From: Streptosporangium brasiliense
GTDB lineage: Bacteria > Actinomycetota > Actinomycetes > Streptosporangiales > Streptosporangiaceae
Direction: 5' to 3'
Assembly (NCBI RefSeq): GCF_030811595.1
Contig: NZ_JAUSRB010000002.1
Span: 7,626,001-7,690,000 of the forward strand
Length of the DNA: 64,000 nt
Every line of letters starts with the position of its first letter. Within the stretch, counting starts at the first letter, position 1. The translations under genes were made by a program, and so were the position numbers. Below the pieces are notes generated by a model. The model saw nothing but the letters and a program-made list of their open reading frames with translations. It ran no database searches and was not told the DNA's origin. Shown one piece after another: positions 24,144 through 33,128 of this stretch.

Positions 24144-25244
24144 TCAGGCGAACGCGATGTCCCACCCGGAGGCGTCCGGCACGACGAAGGCGAGCAGATT
24201 CTCCGCCTCCCCCAGCACCGCCGTGGCATCCGCCGCGGACAGCGGCCGGAACGGGGAGATGAGCAGCGTCGAGTCCTTCATCGACCAGATGCCGCGGACG
24301 TAACCGTCGACGAGAAAGGTGGGCCGTACCATCGCGCCGCCGGGCATCACCCGCTTACGGTCCTCGTCGCTGATCACCCGGGTCCGGTCGGCGTGGCCGA
24401 GGAGGATGTTGTCGAAGGCCGGCAGGAAACGCACCGGGACGGGCATGTCCGCCTCGGCCAACGGCGCGCCGGGCAGGTCGAACAGCTCCTTGCCCTGCTC
24501 GTCGCGGAAGACGCGCAGCCGGGACCGCATGCCGTCGATCACCTCGCGCAGCCGGGTGAGCCCGGACCAGGCCTGGACGTCCATGACGCCGGCCGGACCG
24601 AACGCCGCCAGATAGCGGCCGATCGCCGTTTCGACGTGCGGTGACGCCTCCAGGGGCCGGCCGAGCCACGCCTCCGCCAGGGTGACGGAGATGGCGGGGC
24701 GGTTGCCCCAGCCGCCCCAGGCGCCGGTGTGCGGTGGGTGCACCAGCTCCACCTGGAGCTCCACCGCCCCGGCGAGCACCCGGCCGTCCCGGCCCGGGTA
24801 GCGCTCGGCGAGCAGCCGCGCGAGCTGTCGGCGAGAGAGCGTCCGGCCCGCCAGCAGTTCCCGTCCGGCGGCGGCGAGCTCGGCGAGGTCCAGCCCCGCG
24901 GCCTCCCGGGCGAAGTACGCCGCCCGCGCCGTACGGTTCAGGACCGGCTGGACGGCCGGCCGCAGCCAGCGGTAGTCGTCGCCGCTGACCAGGTGCTGGG
25001 TGCTGCGCAGCACCGTGGAGCGCACCACGCGGCGGTCGTGGAGCAGGGCCGTCAGGTCGTCGTGCCGGAAGGCGGCCAGCCGGGTCCACAGGCCCACATA
25101 TGGCCAGTTGGGCTCCTGCCCCTGCATCGCGACCAGGTGCTCGACGGCCTGGAGCGGGGAAAGGGAGGCGCGGCGCACCAGCAGTTGGCGTTCCAGCAGG
25201 GTGCGGTTGAGGGTGCGCTGGGAGAGCACGGACGCGTCAGTCAT
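24144..25244 (-). CDS. Winged-helix DNA-binding protein, HTH_42/AlkZ-like family
   Basis: A 366-residue protein of the HTH_42 superfamily, whose characterised members are AlkZ-type DNA glycosylases that unhook crosslinks or remove alkylated bases. The family start is visible (LNRTLLERQLLVRR, AVEHLVAMQGQEPNWPYVGL). QGQ occupies the place of the catalytic Q-x-Q motif. Later motifs include STVLRSTQHLVSGDDYRWLR and PAFDNILLGHADRTRVISDE. Length is typical. If functional it could protect against a DNA-damaging metabolite, but the many uncharacterised paralogues make the substrate uncertain. Confidence 0.82.
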   Translation of the reverse strand: MTDASVLSQRTLNRTLLERQLLVRRASLSPLQAVEHLVAMQGQEPNWPYVGLWTRLAAFRHDDLTALLHDRRVVRSTVLRSTQHLVSGDDYRWLRPAVQPVLNRTARAAYFAREAAGLDLAELAAAGRELLAGRTLSRRQLARLLAERYPGRDGRVLAGAVELQVELVHPPHTGAWGGWGNRPAISVTLAEAWLGRPLEASPHVETAIGRYLAAFGPAGVMDVQAWSGLTRLREVIDGMRSRLRVFRDEQGKELFDLPGAPLAEADMPVPVRFLPAFDNILLGHADRTRVISDEDRKRVMPGGAMVRPTFLVDGYVRGIWSMKDSTLLISPFRPLSAADATAVLGEAENLLAFVVPDASGWDIAFA

Positions 25245-25630
25245 CGCCGGCGGGCCCCCTCCGTGCGTCCGGCCGGCCGTACTTCCCGAGCCCCGGGCGG
25301 GCTCTTCGGGGTCATGCCGGTGTCCATCGTCCTCCTCGTGCCGATCGGCTCAGCGGAACACGGCCGGATCTTCGACCTGCTCCGGGGACCAGCCTATGGC
25401 TGATATAGGTCAATTCCCGGCCTATATCAGGGCGCGACCGGCAGGCCCGGACCTGTTGCCGGAACCCGCTCCGGCCGGGCCGTCGAGCACCGCCGTACGG
25501 CTGTTCCGTCCGGCCGGCCGTCCACGTCTCCCTCGGGCCCCGACGGGTGCGGTAGTCTCCGCGACCGGACCTCGGTCAGGCGACGGTCAGGAGCGGGCGA
25601 TCAGGTTGGAGGCATGATGGGGGCCGTACG
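25245..25630. other. 386-bp divergent intergenic region
   Basis: Lies between the AlkZ-like gene and the alpha/beta hydrolase gene and contains the inverted repeat annotated separately at 25400-25430. The remainder is GC-rich without a convincing small gene. Confidence 0.4.
25400..25430. promoter_or_regulatory. A+T-rich 10-bp inverted repeat, candidate operator
   Basis: CTGATATAGG and CCTATATCAG are perfect complements separated by 11 bp. They are unusually A+T-rich for this genome and sit mid-way between two divergent genes. A further GCCTAT occurs just upstream (25393). The spacing of about two helical turns fits a dimeric repressor site better than a terminator. Confidence 0.5.
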
Positions 25631-26422
25631 GTGCCGACGGTGACCACCCGGGATGGCACGGCCGTCTCCTACCAGACCCGCGGCCGGGGCGAGCCTCTCG
25701 TCCTGCTCGCCGGCCAGGCCAACAGCCACCGTTGGTGGGACGGCGTCCGGCAGGACTTCGAGGACGACTACCGCACGATCACCTTCGACTACCGCGGCAC
25801 GGGCGCGAGCGACAGCCCCGACGTGCCTTACAGCACCCGGGGCTTCGCCGCCGACGTCATCGCGATCCTCGACGACCTGGGCGTCGGCCGGGCCCACGTC
25901 TACGGGACGTCGATGGGCGGGCGGGTCGCCCAGTGGCTGGCGGCCGACCACCCCGGCCGGGTCGGGTCGCTGATCCTGGGATGCAGCTCACCGGGCGGGG
26001 CGCACGGCGTCGAACGCGACAACACCGTCAGGAAGTCGCTGGCCCAGCCCGACCGGCAGGCCGCCCGGCGGGCGCTGCTGGAGCTGATGTACACCCCTGC
26101 CTGGCTGGCCGACCACCCCGGCCCCCACAACACCGTCGGAGACCCCGGCATGCCGGATCACGCGCGACGGCGCCACCTGGCCGCCAGCGCCGGCCACGAC
26201 GCCTGGGACGCGCTGCCCCGCATCACCGCGCCCACGCTGGTCATCCACGGCACCGACGACCTCTTCAACCCGGCCGCCAACGCGCCCCTCCTCGCCGGCC
26301 GCGTCCCGGGCGCCCTGACGCACCTCATACCGGGCGCCCGCCACGCCTACTTCGAAGAGTTCCGCCACCTCGCGGGCCCCGCCGTCCTGGCGTTCCTCGC
26401 GTCCGGGGACCGCGCCGGCTGA
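25631..26422 (+). CDS. Alpha/beta-fold hydrolase
   Basis: A 263-residue enzyme from a GTG start. It has the oxyanion region LVLLAGQANSHRWWDGVRQD, the nucleophile elbow VYGTSMGGRVAQWLA, the acid in LVIHGTDDLFNPAANAPLL and the His in PGARHAYFEEF. The layout matches 3-oxoadipate enol-lactonase/epoxide-hydrolase-like proteins, but the substrate is not predictable. It is convergent with the PLP enzyme gene and may be controlled from the inverted repeat 200 bp upstream. Confidence 0.87.
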   Translation: MPTVTTRDGTAVSYQTRGRGEPLVLLAGQANSHRWWDGVRQDFEDDYRTITFDYRGTGASDSPDVPYSTRGFAADVIAILDDLGVGRAHVYGTSMGGRVAQWLAADHPGRVGSLILGCSSPGGAHGVERDNTVRKSLAQPDRQAARRALLELMYTPAWLADHPGPHNTVGDPGMPDHARRRHLAASAGHDAWDALPRITAPTLVIHGTDDLFNPAANAPLLAGRVPGALTHLIPGARHAYFEEFRHLAGPAVLAFLASGDRAG

Positions 26423-26480
26423 GCCCCGTCCACCCGGGACGGCGGGGCGGCCGGTGCGGCCGGCAGGGTCGTCTCCGGCA

Positions 26481-27722
26481 TCAGCGGGCACCCGCCCGGC
26501 GGCCGGCGAGCTCGGCGACGGCGGCGGCGACCTCCTCGACCTCGTCCTCGGTGTTGTAGTAGTGCGGCGACAGGCGCAGGCACCAGTCGACGTCCTTGTC
26601 GCCGAAGTCGTACTGGGCGAACTCGCGGAAGCTGAGCGCCGAGTTGATGTTCCGCGCGTCCAGGGCCGCCTTGAACGGCTCCGGCCGCCAGCCTTCGATC
26701 GCGAAGGTGACCAGGGCGCCCAGCCGGGGTCCGCGGTCGAGCACGCGCACCCCGGGGACGGCGGCGAGCCGGTCGCGCAGCCGGGCGGCCAGCGCCGGGG
26801 AGCGGCGCGCGATGGCGTCCACGCCGACCTGGCGGGCGTAGCGCACGGCGGCCGCGCAGCCGAGCACGGTGGCGTAGGGGAACTCCCACTCCTCGAACCG
26901 GGCGGCGGACTCGACGGGCTGGTAGCGGCCCGGCTCGACCCAGCGAGAGCCGTGCATGTCGATGAACAGCGGCTCGTAGCCGGCGCGCAGGACGCGGTCG
27001 GACACGTACAGGAAGCCCGAGCCCCGGGGACCCCGCAGGAACTTGCGGCAGGTGGCGGTGAGCAGGTCACAGCCGATCTCGGCGACGTCGACGGGATACT
27101 GACCGACCGACTGGCAGGCGTCGACCAGATACAGCAGGTCAAGCTCGCGGCAGTGCCGGCCGATCTCCGCGACCGGCTGGACCAGGCCGGAGTTGGTGGG
27201 GATGTGGGTGGCGGCCACCAACCGGGGGCGGTGCGAGCGCATCAGCGCGGCCATCGCCGCCACGTCCACCCCGCCGTCCGGCGTGTCGGGGGCGTGCACG
27301 ATCCGCACGCCGTACCGCTTGCGCAGGGACAGGAAGGCGATCTGGTTGGAGATGAAGTCGTTGCGGGTGGTGAGGATGACGTCGCCGGCCTCGAACGGGA
27401 TCGCCGACAGGGCGGTGGAGTAGGCGTGGGTGGCGCTGCCGGCGAAGGCGATGTTGTCCGGCGTGCAGCCGGTCAGCGCGGCGATCTCCGTGTAGAACCC
27501 GCGGACCTGCTCGGCGCGGGCGGCCGACGCCTCGTAGCCACCGACGCGCGCCTCCAGGTTCAGGTGGTCGAGCATCGTGGCCAGCACCGGTGCGGCCAGC
27601 AGGCCGCAGCCGGCGTTGTTGAAGTGCACCACCTCCCGGCAGCCGGGGGTGTCGGCCCGCAGGGCCGCGACGTCCAGTAGTGATTCTCGACTGTCACCGG
27701 TAGTGCTACTATCAATTCTCAT
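26481..27722 (-). CDS. PLP-dependent aminotransferase class V-fold enzyme
   Basis: A 413-residue enzyme of the cysteine-desulfurase/isopenicillin-N-epimerase fold. Cofactor sites are visible: NIAFAGSATHAYSTAL for phosphate binding, LLYLVDACQSVGQYPVD with the Asp that contacts the pyridine nitrogen, and the Schiff-base Lys in LTATCRKFLRGPRGSGFL. HFNNAGCGLLAAPVL near the N-terminus is typical. It could be a desulfurase, a C-S lyase or a sugar/amino-acid lyase; the family is mixed. The ATG at 27722 lies inside a 37-bp dyad, so repressor binding would cover the translation start. Confidence 0.88.
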   Translation of the reverse strand: MRIDSSTTGDSRESLLDVAALRADTPGCREVVHFNNAGCGLLAAPVLATMLDHLNLEARVGGYEASAARAEQVRGFYTEIAALTGCTPDNIAFAGSATHAYSTALSAIPFEAGDVILTTRNDFISNQIAFLSLRKRYGVRIVHAPDTPDGGVDVAAMAALMRSHRPRLVAATHIPTNSGLVQPVAEIGRHCRELDLLYLVDACQSVGQYPVDVAEIGCDLLTATCRKFLRGPRGSGFLYVSDRVLRAGYEPLFIDMHGSRWVEPGRYQPVESAARFEEWEFPYATVLGCAAAVRYARQVGVDAIARRSPALAARLRDRLAAVPGVRVLDRGPRLGALVTFAIEGWRPEPFKAALDARNINSALSFREFAQYDFGDKDVDWCLRLSPHYYNTEDEVEEVAAAVAELAGRRAGAR

Positions 27723-27738
27723 GAATTACGGTAGCACT
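27702..27738. promoter_or_regulatory. Nested dyad covering the start of the PLP enzyme gene
   Basis: AGTGCTAC (27702-27709) and GTAGCACT (27731-27738) are perfect complements. Between them AATTC (27714-27718) and GAATT (27723-27727) form an inner dyad on nearly the same centre, close to the gene's ATG (27720-27722). The A+T-rich, two-layer symmetry suggests an operator or a start-site hairpin. Confidence 0.55.
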
Positions 27739-27828
27739 TCTGCTCATTGGTGACCAGCCCGCCTACTGCCCGCCCGGAAGATCTGGCCGTCCGGAAGATC
27801 CGAAGATGTCGCCGGAACACTAGAGTCC

Positions 27829-28788
27829 GTGACCATGGACTGGTCACCACAGATCGCAGCACTCTGCGCACAGCTGGTCGAACACTACGTTTTCCCCGAG
27901 ATCGGGGTGGAGATCGCGGACATCCTGCGGAAGCGGCTGGCCGCGGGCGCCTACGCCGGGATCTCGGAGGATGAGGCCTTCGCCGCGGCCGTGACCGAGG
28001 ACCTCCAGTCGGTCAACGGCGACAAGCACCTGCGGCTGATCCACAGCATCGACGAGGTGCCGGTCGACGACCCGTTCGACGCCGCCCTGTACCGGGCGGA
28101 GGTCTCGCTGTCCGGGTACGGCTTCGCCCGCGTGGAGCGGCTGCCCGGGAACATCGGCTACATCGACACGACGGCGTTCCACTGGCCCGAAGTGGCCGGC
28201 GACAGGGCGGTGGCGGCGATGACGCTGGTGGCCGACGCCGACGCGCTCGTGTTCGACGTGCGCCGCAACCGGGGCGGCTCCCCCGGCATGGTGGCGCTGA
28301 TCTGCAGCTACCTCTTCGGCTCCGACGAGCTCACCCACCTCAACTCCATCTACCGGCGCGAGACCGGCGGCACCGAGCAGTCCTGGACCCTGCCCTACGT
28401 CCCCGGCCCGCGCTTCGGCCCCGACCGGCCGGTCTACGTCCTGACCAGCTCGCTGACGTTCTCCGCAGCCGAGGAGTTCACCTACGACCTGCAGACCCGC
28501 GACCGCGCCGTGATCATCGGCGAGCGCACCAGGGGCGGCGCCAACCCCGGCACCCGCTACCGTGTCGGTCCGCACCTGAAGTCGGCCGTCCCCTCGGGCC
28601 GCGCCGTCAACCCGGTCAGGGGCGACAACTGGGAGGGCGTCGGCGTGGCGCCGGACATCGAGGTGACGGCCGAGGAGGCGTTCGGCCGGGCCTACGGCCT
28701 GGCGCTGCGGCACGTCCTCACGCTGGGCGAGAACGGTGCCCGCCGCGCGGTGGCCGCCGAGGCCCGCCAGGCCCTCGCCGCCCTTTGA
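27829..28788 (+). CDS. S41-family peptidase (IRBP/tricorn-like)
   Basis: A 319-residue protein. A helical N-terminal part (ALCAQLVEHYVFPEIGVEIA, LQSVNGDKHLRLIHSIDEVP) matches the S41 N-terminal domain. The peptidase core has IGYIDTTAFHWPEV, ALVFDVRRNRGGSPGMVALI and the catalytic Ser region VYVLTSSLTFSAAEEFTYDL, followed by AVIIGERTRGGANPG. No signal peptide or PDZ domain is seen, so it is likely cytoplasmic. GTG 27829 and ATG 27835 are alternative starts. The end is convergent with the oxidoreductase gene. Confidence 0.87.
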   Translation: MTMDWSPQIAALCAQLVEHYVFPEIGVEIADILRKRLAAGAYAGISEDEAFAAAVTEDLQSVNGDKHLRLIHSIDEVPVDDPFDAALYRAEVSLSGYGFARVERLPGNIGYIDTTAFHWPEVAGDRAVAAMTLVADADALVFDVRRNRGGSPGMVALICSYLFGSDELTHLNSIYRRETGGTEQSWTLPYVPGPRFGPDRPVYVLTSSLTFSAAEEFTYDLQTRDRAVIIGERTRGGANPGTRYRVGPHLKSAVPSGRAVNPVRGDNWEGVGVAPDIEVTAEEAFGRAYGLALRHVLTLGENGARRAVAAEARQALAAL

Positions 28789-28830
28789 GGCTCCGGACCG
28801 GGTGACGCCGGACCCGCCGGCGCCGGCCGG

Positions 28831-28854
28831 CGCGGGCGGGGACCGCCGCCCGCG
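28831..28854. terminator. Hairpin between convergent genes
   Basis: CGCGGGCGG and CCGCCCGCG pair with a 6-nt loop, in a 147-bp gap between convergent genes. The gap also holds a repeated CCGGCCGGCGCGGGCGG segment and two copies of CGGGCGGTCCT, all very GC-rich. Confidence 0.5.
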
Positions 28855-28935
28855 ACCGGCCGGCGCGGGCGGTCCTCGGGCGGTCCTCGGGCGGCCGAGC
28901 CGCCGGTCCGCCCGCTCCCCCCGAGGGAGGCGGCG

Positions 28936-29796
28936 CTAGATCAGTTCCACCAGCCGGGCGAGGCCGTCACCGCCGTGTCCCTCGGCCACCGCCCTGTCGA
29001 TCAGCGCCTTGATGGGCAGCAACAGGTCGGGGCTGAGTCCCAGCGCCCTGTTGGCGTCGATGAAGTTGGGGAAGGCCGCCTGGTTCATGGCCAGGTTGGA
29101 CACCTTGGTGGCGTACTCCCCCGCGTCGACCTCCGCCGCGGCCGCGGGCATGCTCGCGGCCATGGCCGCCAGCCAGGCCGTCACCATCGGCGTGAACTCC
29201 TCCGCCTTGATCCCCGCCGCCCTGACCATGGCCAGCGACTGGTAAAAACCGCCGAACATGCCGTACATCGCGGTCAGCAGCGCCAGATCGTAGAGCGGGG
29301 CGGTGCCGGGGTCGCCGTCCAGATATCTGGCCTCGCCCAGGACCTCCAGCGCCTGCCGGTGGGTCTCGAAGGCGGCCCGCGCGCCGCTGTAGAGGATCAG
29401 CGCCCCGGGGCCGGCGATCATCTGTGGCACCGCCATGATCCCGCCGTCGACGTAGTCCGCGCCCAGCCCGGCGACGCGCGCACCGGTCCGGCGGGCCTGT
29501 CCGGGCGTGCCGTTGGTGAGGTTGACCAGCACCCGGCCCGCCAGGCCGCCGCCCGCCGCGTCGAGGACGTCGTCCACCGCCTCATAGGTCACCACGCACA
29601 CGACGGTCAGCGGGCTCGCCGCGACCGCCTCGGCCACCGTCGCCGCGCGCACCGCTCCCCTGGCGACCAGGTCGTCGGCCTTGCCCGCCGTACGGTTCCA
29701 CACGGTCGTCGGGTGTCCCGCCGCCAGGAACGCCGCGGCCAGCGCCTGTCCCATCAGCCCCAGCCCGACGACGGTGACGGGTGTCTTGTTGTCCAT
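28936..29796 (-). CDS. NAD(P)-dependent oxidoreductase, 6PGDH/imine-reductase-like
   Basis: A 286-residue dehydrogenase. The N-terminal Rossmann fold has VTVVGLGLMGQALAAAFLAA and TVWNRTAGKADDLVARGA, the NADPH-type pattern. ADYVDGGIMAVPQMIAGPGA and a helical C-terminal domain (LYDLALLTAMYGMFGGFYQS) fit the imine-reductase branch rather than 3-hydroxyisobutyrate dehydrogenase, since the conserved catalytic Lys of the latter is not evident. It likely reduces an imine or keto group in secondary metabolism. It is divergent from the AfsR-like regulator with a 94-bp gap and may be its target. Confidence 0.87.
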   Translation of the reverse strand: MDNKTPVTVVGLGLMGQALAAAFLAAGHPTTVWNRTAGKADDLVARGAVRAATVAEAVAASPLTVVCVVTYEAVDDVLDAAGGGLAGRVLVNLTNGTPGQARRTGARVAGLGADYVDGGIMAVPQMIAGPGALILYSGARAAFETHRQALEVLGEARYLDGDPGTAPLYDLALLTAMYGMFGGFYQSLAMVRAAGIKAEEFTPMVTAWLAAMAASMPAAAAEVDAGEYATKVSNLAMNQAAFPNFIDANRALGLSPDLLLPIKALIDRAVAEGHGGDGLARLVELI

Positions 29797-29890
29797 GTCC
29801 TACTCCCATCTCGATGGGCTCCACGTTGCCCGAGGCCGCTCTCGTCCCCCTCTCGACGGGCTCTCGCACGGGTGCGTTAGCGTGATCGGC

Positions 29891-32800
29891 ATGCGTTTCG
29901 GGGTGCTCGGTCCACTGTTGGTGGAGACCACCGGAGGCGAGCCGGTCACCGTCCCCGAGACGAAGGTGCGCGCGCTCCTGGCCGACCTGCTCATCCACGG
30001 CGGGCGGCCGGTGTCCGCCGACCGGCTGGCCGAGGACCTGTGGGGGCGCGAGCTGCCCGCCAACCCGGCGGCCGCCCTGCAGAACAAGGTGTGGCACCTG
30101 CGCAGGGCGCTCGAGTCGGCCGAGCCGGGCGGCCGCGACCTGGTGGTGTCCGGCCCGGCCGGCTACCTGCTGCGCGCCGTGCCCGACGACGTCGGACGCT
30201 TCACCGCCCTGACCGGACAGGCCCGCGACCACGACGACCCGCACACCAGGGTCCGGCTGCTGGCCGACGCGCTCGGCCTGTGGCGCGGGCCCGCCTACGC
30301 CGACTTCGGCGACGAGGAGTTCGTCAGGGCGGCCGTCCAGCGGCTGGAGGAGTCGCGGCTGGCCGCTCTGGAGGAGCAGGCGGAGGCGCGGCTGGCGCTG
30401 GGTGAGCACGGGATGCTCATCGGCGAGCTCGGGGATCTGGTGGCCCGCCACCCACTGCGCGAACGGCTGCGCGCGGCCCACCTTCTCGCCCTCTACCGGG
30501 CGGGGCGGCAGGCCGACGCGCTGGCCGGCTACACCGAGTTCCGCTCGCGGCTGGCCGAGGAGCTGGGTCTCGACCCCGGCCCCGAGCTCGCCGCCCTCCA
30601 CCAGGCGATCCTGCGCCAGGACCCGTCCCTGACCTCCGCGCCCGCGCGGCCCGCCCCTCGCACGAACCTGCCCGCGCCACTCACCGAGCTGATCGGCAGG
30701 GACGGGGCCGTCATCTCGGTGCGCACGCTGTTGGAGGGCAACAGGCTCGTGACGCTCACCGGGCCCGGCGGCGTCGGCAAGACCCGGCTGGCGATCGCGG
30801 CCGCCCACCAGGCCGCCGCCGCCTACCCGGACGGGGTGTGGCTCGCCGAACTGGCCGCCGGCGGAGACCCCGCCGAATCTCTCATGACCGTGCTCGGCAT
30901 CCGCGAGGAGGGGCCGGCGTCCCCGCCGGCCGAGCGGCTCGCCGAGGCCCTGGGGGCGAAACGGCTGCTGCTCGTCCTCGACAACTGCGAGCACGTCATC
31001 GACGCGGCCGCCGCGCTGAGCGAGCGCCTCCTGCGCGGCGCGCCCGGGCTGCGCATCCTGGCCACCAGCCAGGAACCACTCGACATCCAGGGCGAGACCC
31101 TGTGGAGCGTCCCGCCCCTGGCCCTGCCGGTGTCCGGGTGGCGCTCCGACGCCGTCGACCTGTTCGTCGCCCGGGCCGCCGCGGCCGCCCCCGGCTCCAC
31201 CCTCGGCGACGACGACGCCGAGGCCGTGGCCCTGATCTGCCGCCGTCTGGACGGGATCCCGCTGGCCCTGGAGCTGGCCGCCGCCCGGGTGCGGGCGCTG
31301 GGCGTCCACGAGCTGCTCGCCCGGCTCGACGACCGGTTCCGGCTGCTGACCTCCGGCAGACGGGGGGCTCCGGCGCGCCAGCGGACCCTGCGGGCGATGA
31401 TCGACTGGAGCTGGTCGCTGGCGGACGGGCCCGAACAGACGGTGCTGCGCCGGCTCGCCGTACACGCCGACGGGTGCACCCTCGAAGCCGCCGAGGCCGT
31501 CTGCGCGGACCCGGGACTGGACGTCGTCGACCTGCTGGCCCGGCTTGTCGACCGGTCCCTGGTCCTGGTCACCGGCGACGGCCGCTACCGGTTGCTGGAG
31601 TCGGTGGCCGCCTACTGCCTGGAGCGCCTGGGCGAGGCGGGCGAGCTCGGCGCCGTCCGCGAGCGCCACGCCGCCTACTACCTCACGCTGGCCGGACGGG
31701 CCGCCCCGCACCTGCGCGGGCCCGGCCAGCGAGAGTGGCTGGCACGTCTCGACGCCGAGGGCGCCAACCTGCGCCTCGCTCTCAAGCACGCTCCGAGCGG
31801 GACCGCGCTGAGACTGGTCAACGCCCTGGCCTGGTACTGGCTGCTGCGCGGCCGCCTCACCGAGGCCCGGCGCTCCTTCGACACCGTCCTGGCCGAGGCC
31901 CCCGCCGGGGCCGAGCGGGTCAAGGCGGTCACCTGGCAGGCGGCGCTGGCGATGCTGGCGGGCGAGGGGAGCGACCTGGTCGCCGCCGGGCGCGCGGCCC
32001 TGCGACTCCACGACGACCTCGACGACCCGGCGGCGCTGGCCGAGGCGCAGTGGCTGCTCGCCCACGTCCAGCGCGGCATCGGCGACCCGGCCGCCGTCGA
32101 GGACCTGGCCGCCCGCGCGCTCGACGGTTTCCGCGACCTCGGCGACCGCTGGGGCGTCGCCGCCGCGCTCAGCACCCTGGCGTCCAAGGCCCTGACCAGA
32201 GGTGACCTCACGGCGCTGCGACAGCACGGCGAGCAGAGCATGGCGCTGTTCCGCGAGCTCGGCGACCGCTGGGGCCGGCTACGCGCGGGCGAGAGCCTCA
32301 GCGTGCTCGCCGAGATCACCGGTGACTACGGCCAGGCCGCCCGGCTGCGCCGCGAGGGCCTGCGGATGGCCGAGGAGCTGGGGCTGTGGGGCGAGGTCTC
32401 CTGGCGCCTCTCCGGTCTGGGCAGGCTCGCCCTGCTGTCCGGCGACCACGACGGCGCGCGGGAGTTCCACGAGCGCGCCCGGCGGCTGGCGGCCGAGCAG
32501 GCCAACCGGCCGGCCGAGGAGTTCGCCGAGATGGGTCTCGCCCTGGGAGCCAGACGGCAGGGCAGGCTCGACGCCGCCGAAGCCCATCTGCGCAGGTGGC
32601 TGGGCTGGATGCGGCAGCTGGAGGGCAACCCCGGCACCGCCCTGGCCCTGGCCGAGCTCGGTTTCGTCGCCGAGCAGCGCGGCGACGCCGGCACCGCCCT
32701 CGCCCTGCACTCGGAGGGGCACGCCATCGCCCGCGCCACCGGCGACCCCCGCGCGATCGCGCTCGCCCTGGAAGGGCTGGCCGGCGCGCACTCCCTGGCC

Positions 32801-32956
32801 GGCGACCACGAGCACGCCGCCAGGCTCTTGGACGACGCCGCCGCGGCCAGGCGCTCGGCCGGCGCCCCGCTGCCGCCGGCCGAACGCGGCGACGTCGACC
32901 GCATCGCCGCCAGGATCCACGCCGCCCTGGGGGAACGGCGCCGCGATACTCGCTGA
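29891..32956 (+). CDS. AfsR/SARP-type regulator with BTAD, NB-ARC-like ATPase and TPR region
   Basis: A 1,021-residue pathway regulator. The N-terminal winged helix (MRFGVLGPLLVETTGGEPVT, DRLAEDLWGRELPAN) is followed by a bacterial transcriptional activation domain (about 95-245). A STAND-type ATPase comes next, with Walker A GPGGVGKTR near residue 295 and Walker B LLLVLDNCEH near 360. The C-terminal third is TPR-like helical repeats (from about 600). Such proteins integrate signals to switch on secondary metabolism. ATG 29891 is chosen because homology begins there; GTG 29882 is an alternative. No biosynthetic cluster is visible nearby, so the target may be the divergent imine-reductase-like gene or be distant. 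Confidence 0.9.
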   Translation: MRFGVLGPLLVETTGGEPVTVPETKVRALLADLLIHGGRPVSADRLAEDLWGRELPANPAAALQNKVWHLRRALESAEPGGRDLVVSGPAGYLLRAVPDDVGRFTALTGQARDHDDPHTRVRLLADALGLWRGPAYADFGDEEFVRAAVQRLEESRLAALEEQAEARLALGEHGMLIGELGDLVARHPLRERLRAAHLLALYRAGRQADALAGYTEFRSRLAEELGLDPGPELAALHQAILRQDPSLTSAPARPAPRTNLPAPLTELIGRDGAVISVRTLLEGNRLVTLTGPGGVGKTRLAIAAAHQAAAAYPDGVWLAELAAGGDPAESLMTVLGIREEGPASPPAERLAEALGAKRLLLVLDNCEHVIDAAAALSERLLRGAPGLRILATSQEPLDIQGETLWSVPPLALPVSGWRSDAVDLFVARAAAAAPGSTLGDDDAEAVALICRRLDGIPLALELAAARVRALGVHELLARLDDRFRLLTSGRRGAPARQRTLRAMIDWSWSLADGPEQTVLRRLAVHADGCTLEAAEAVCADPGLDVVDLLARLVDRSLVLVTGDGRYRLLESVAAYCLERLGEAGELGAVRERHAAYYLTLAGRAAPHLRGPGQREWLARLDAEGANLRLALKHAPSGTALRLVNALAWYWLLRGRLTEARRSFDTVLAEAPAGAERVKAVTWQAALAMLAGEGSDLVAAGRAALRLHDDLDDPAALAEAQWLLAHVQRGIGDPAAVEDLAARALDGFRDLGDRWGVAAALSTLASKALTRGDLTALRQHGEQSMALFRELGDRWGRLRAGESLSVLAEITGDYGQAARLRREGLRMAEELGLWGEVSWRLSGLGRLALLSGDHDGAREFHERARRLAAEQANRPAEEFAEMGLALGARRQGRLDAAEAHLRRWLGWMRQLEGNPGTALALAELGFVAEQRGDAGTALALHSEGHAIARATGDPRAIALALEGLAGAHSLAGDHEHAARLLDDAAAARRSAGAPLPPAERGDVDRIAARIHAALGERRRDTR

Positions 32957-33128
32957 GCCGCCGCTGCCGGCGGTGCGACGAGGAACTCGATCGGACGCCC
33001 GTCCTTCCCCGCCGTGCCTCTGCCGGGGGGCGGCGGATGGCAGGCAGCGGGCAGCGGATGACAAGCGGCGGGCGGCGGGCGGCGAAAATGGATGGACGGG
33101 TCGCCCGGGCGGTGGAATAGTCCCCAGC

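Noticed and set aside
27721..27753. Ten-codon frame beginning at an ATG in the PLP-enzyme operator
   Set aside because: No ribosome site, and the ATG is part of the symmetrical dyad; most likely coincidental.
29582..32227. Long open frame (about 880 codons) antisense to the AfsR-like gene
   Set aside because: Composition is Gly/Gln/Arg-rich with no domain, and the sense strand encodes a clear BTAD/STAND protein. Long antisense frames are normal at this G+C content.
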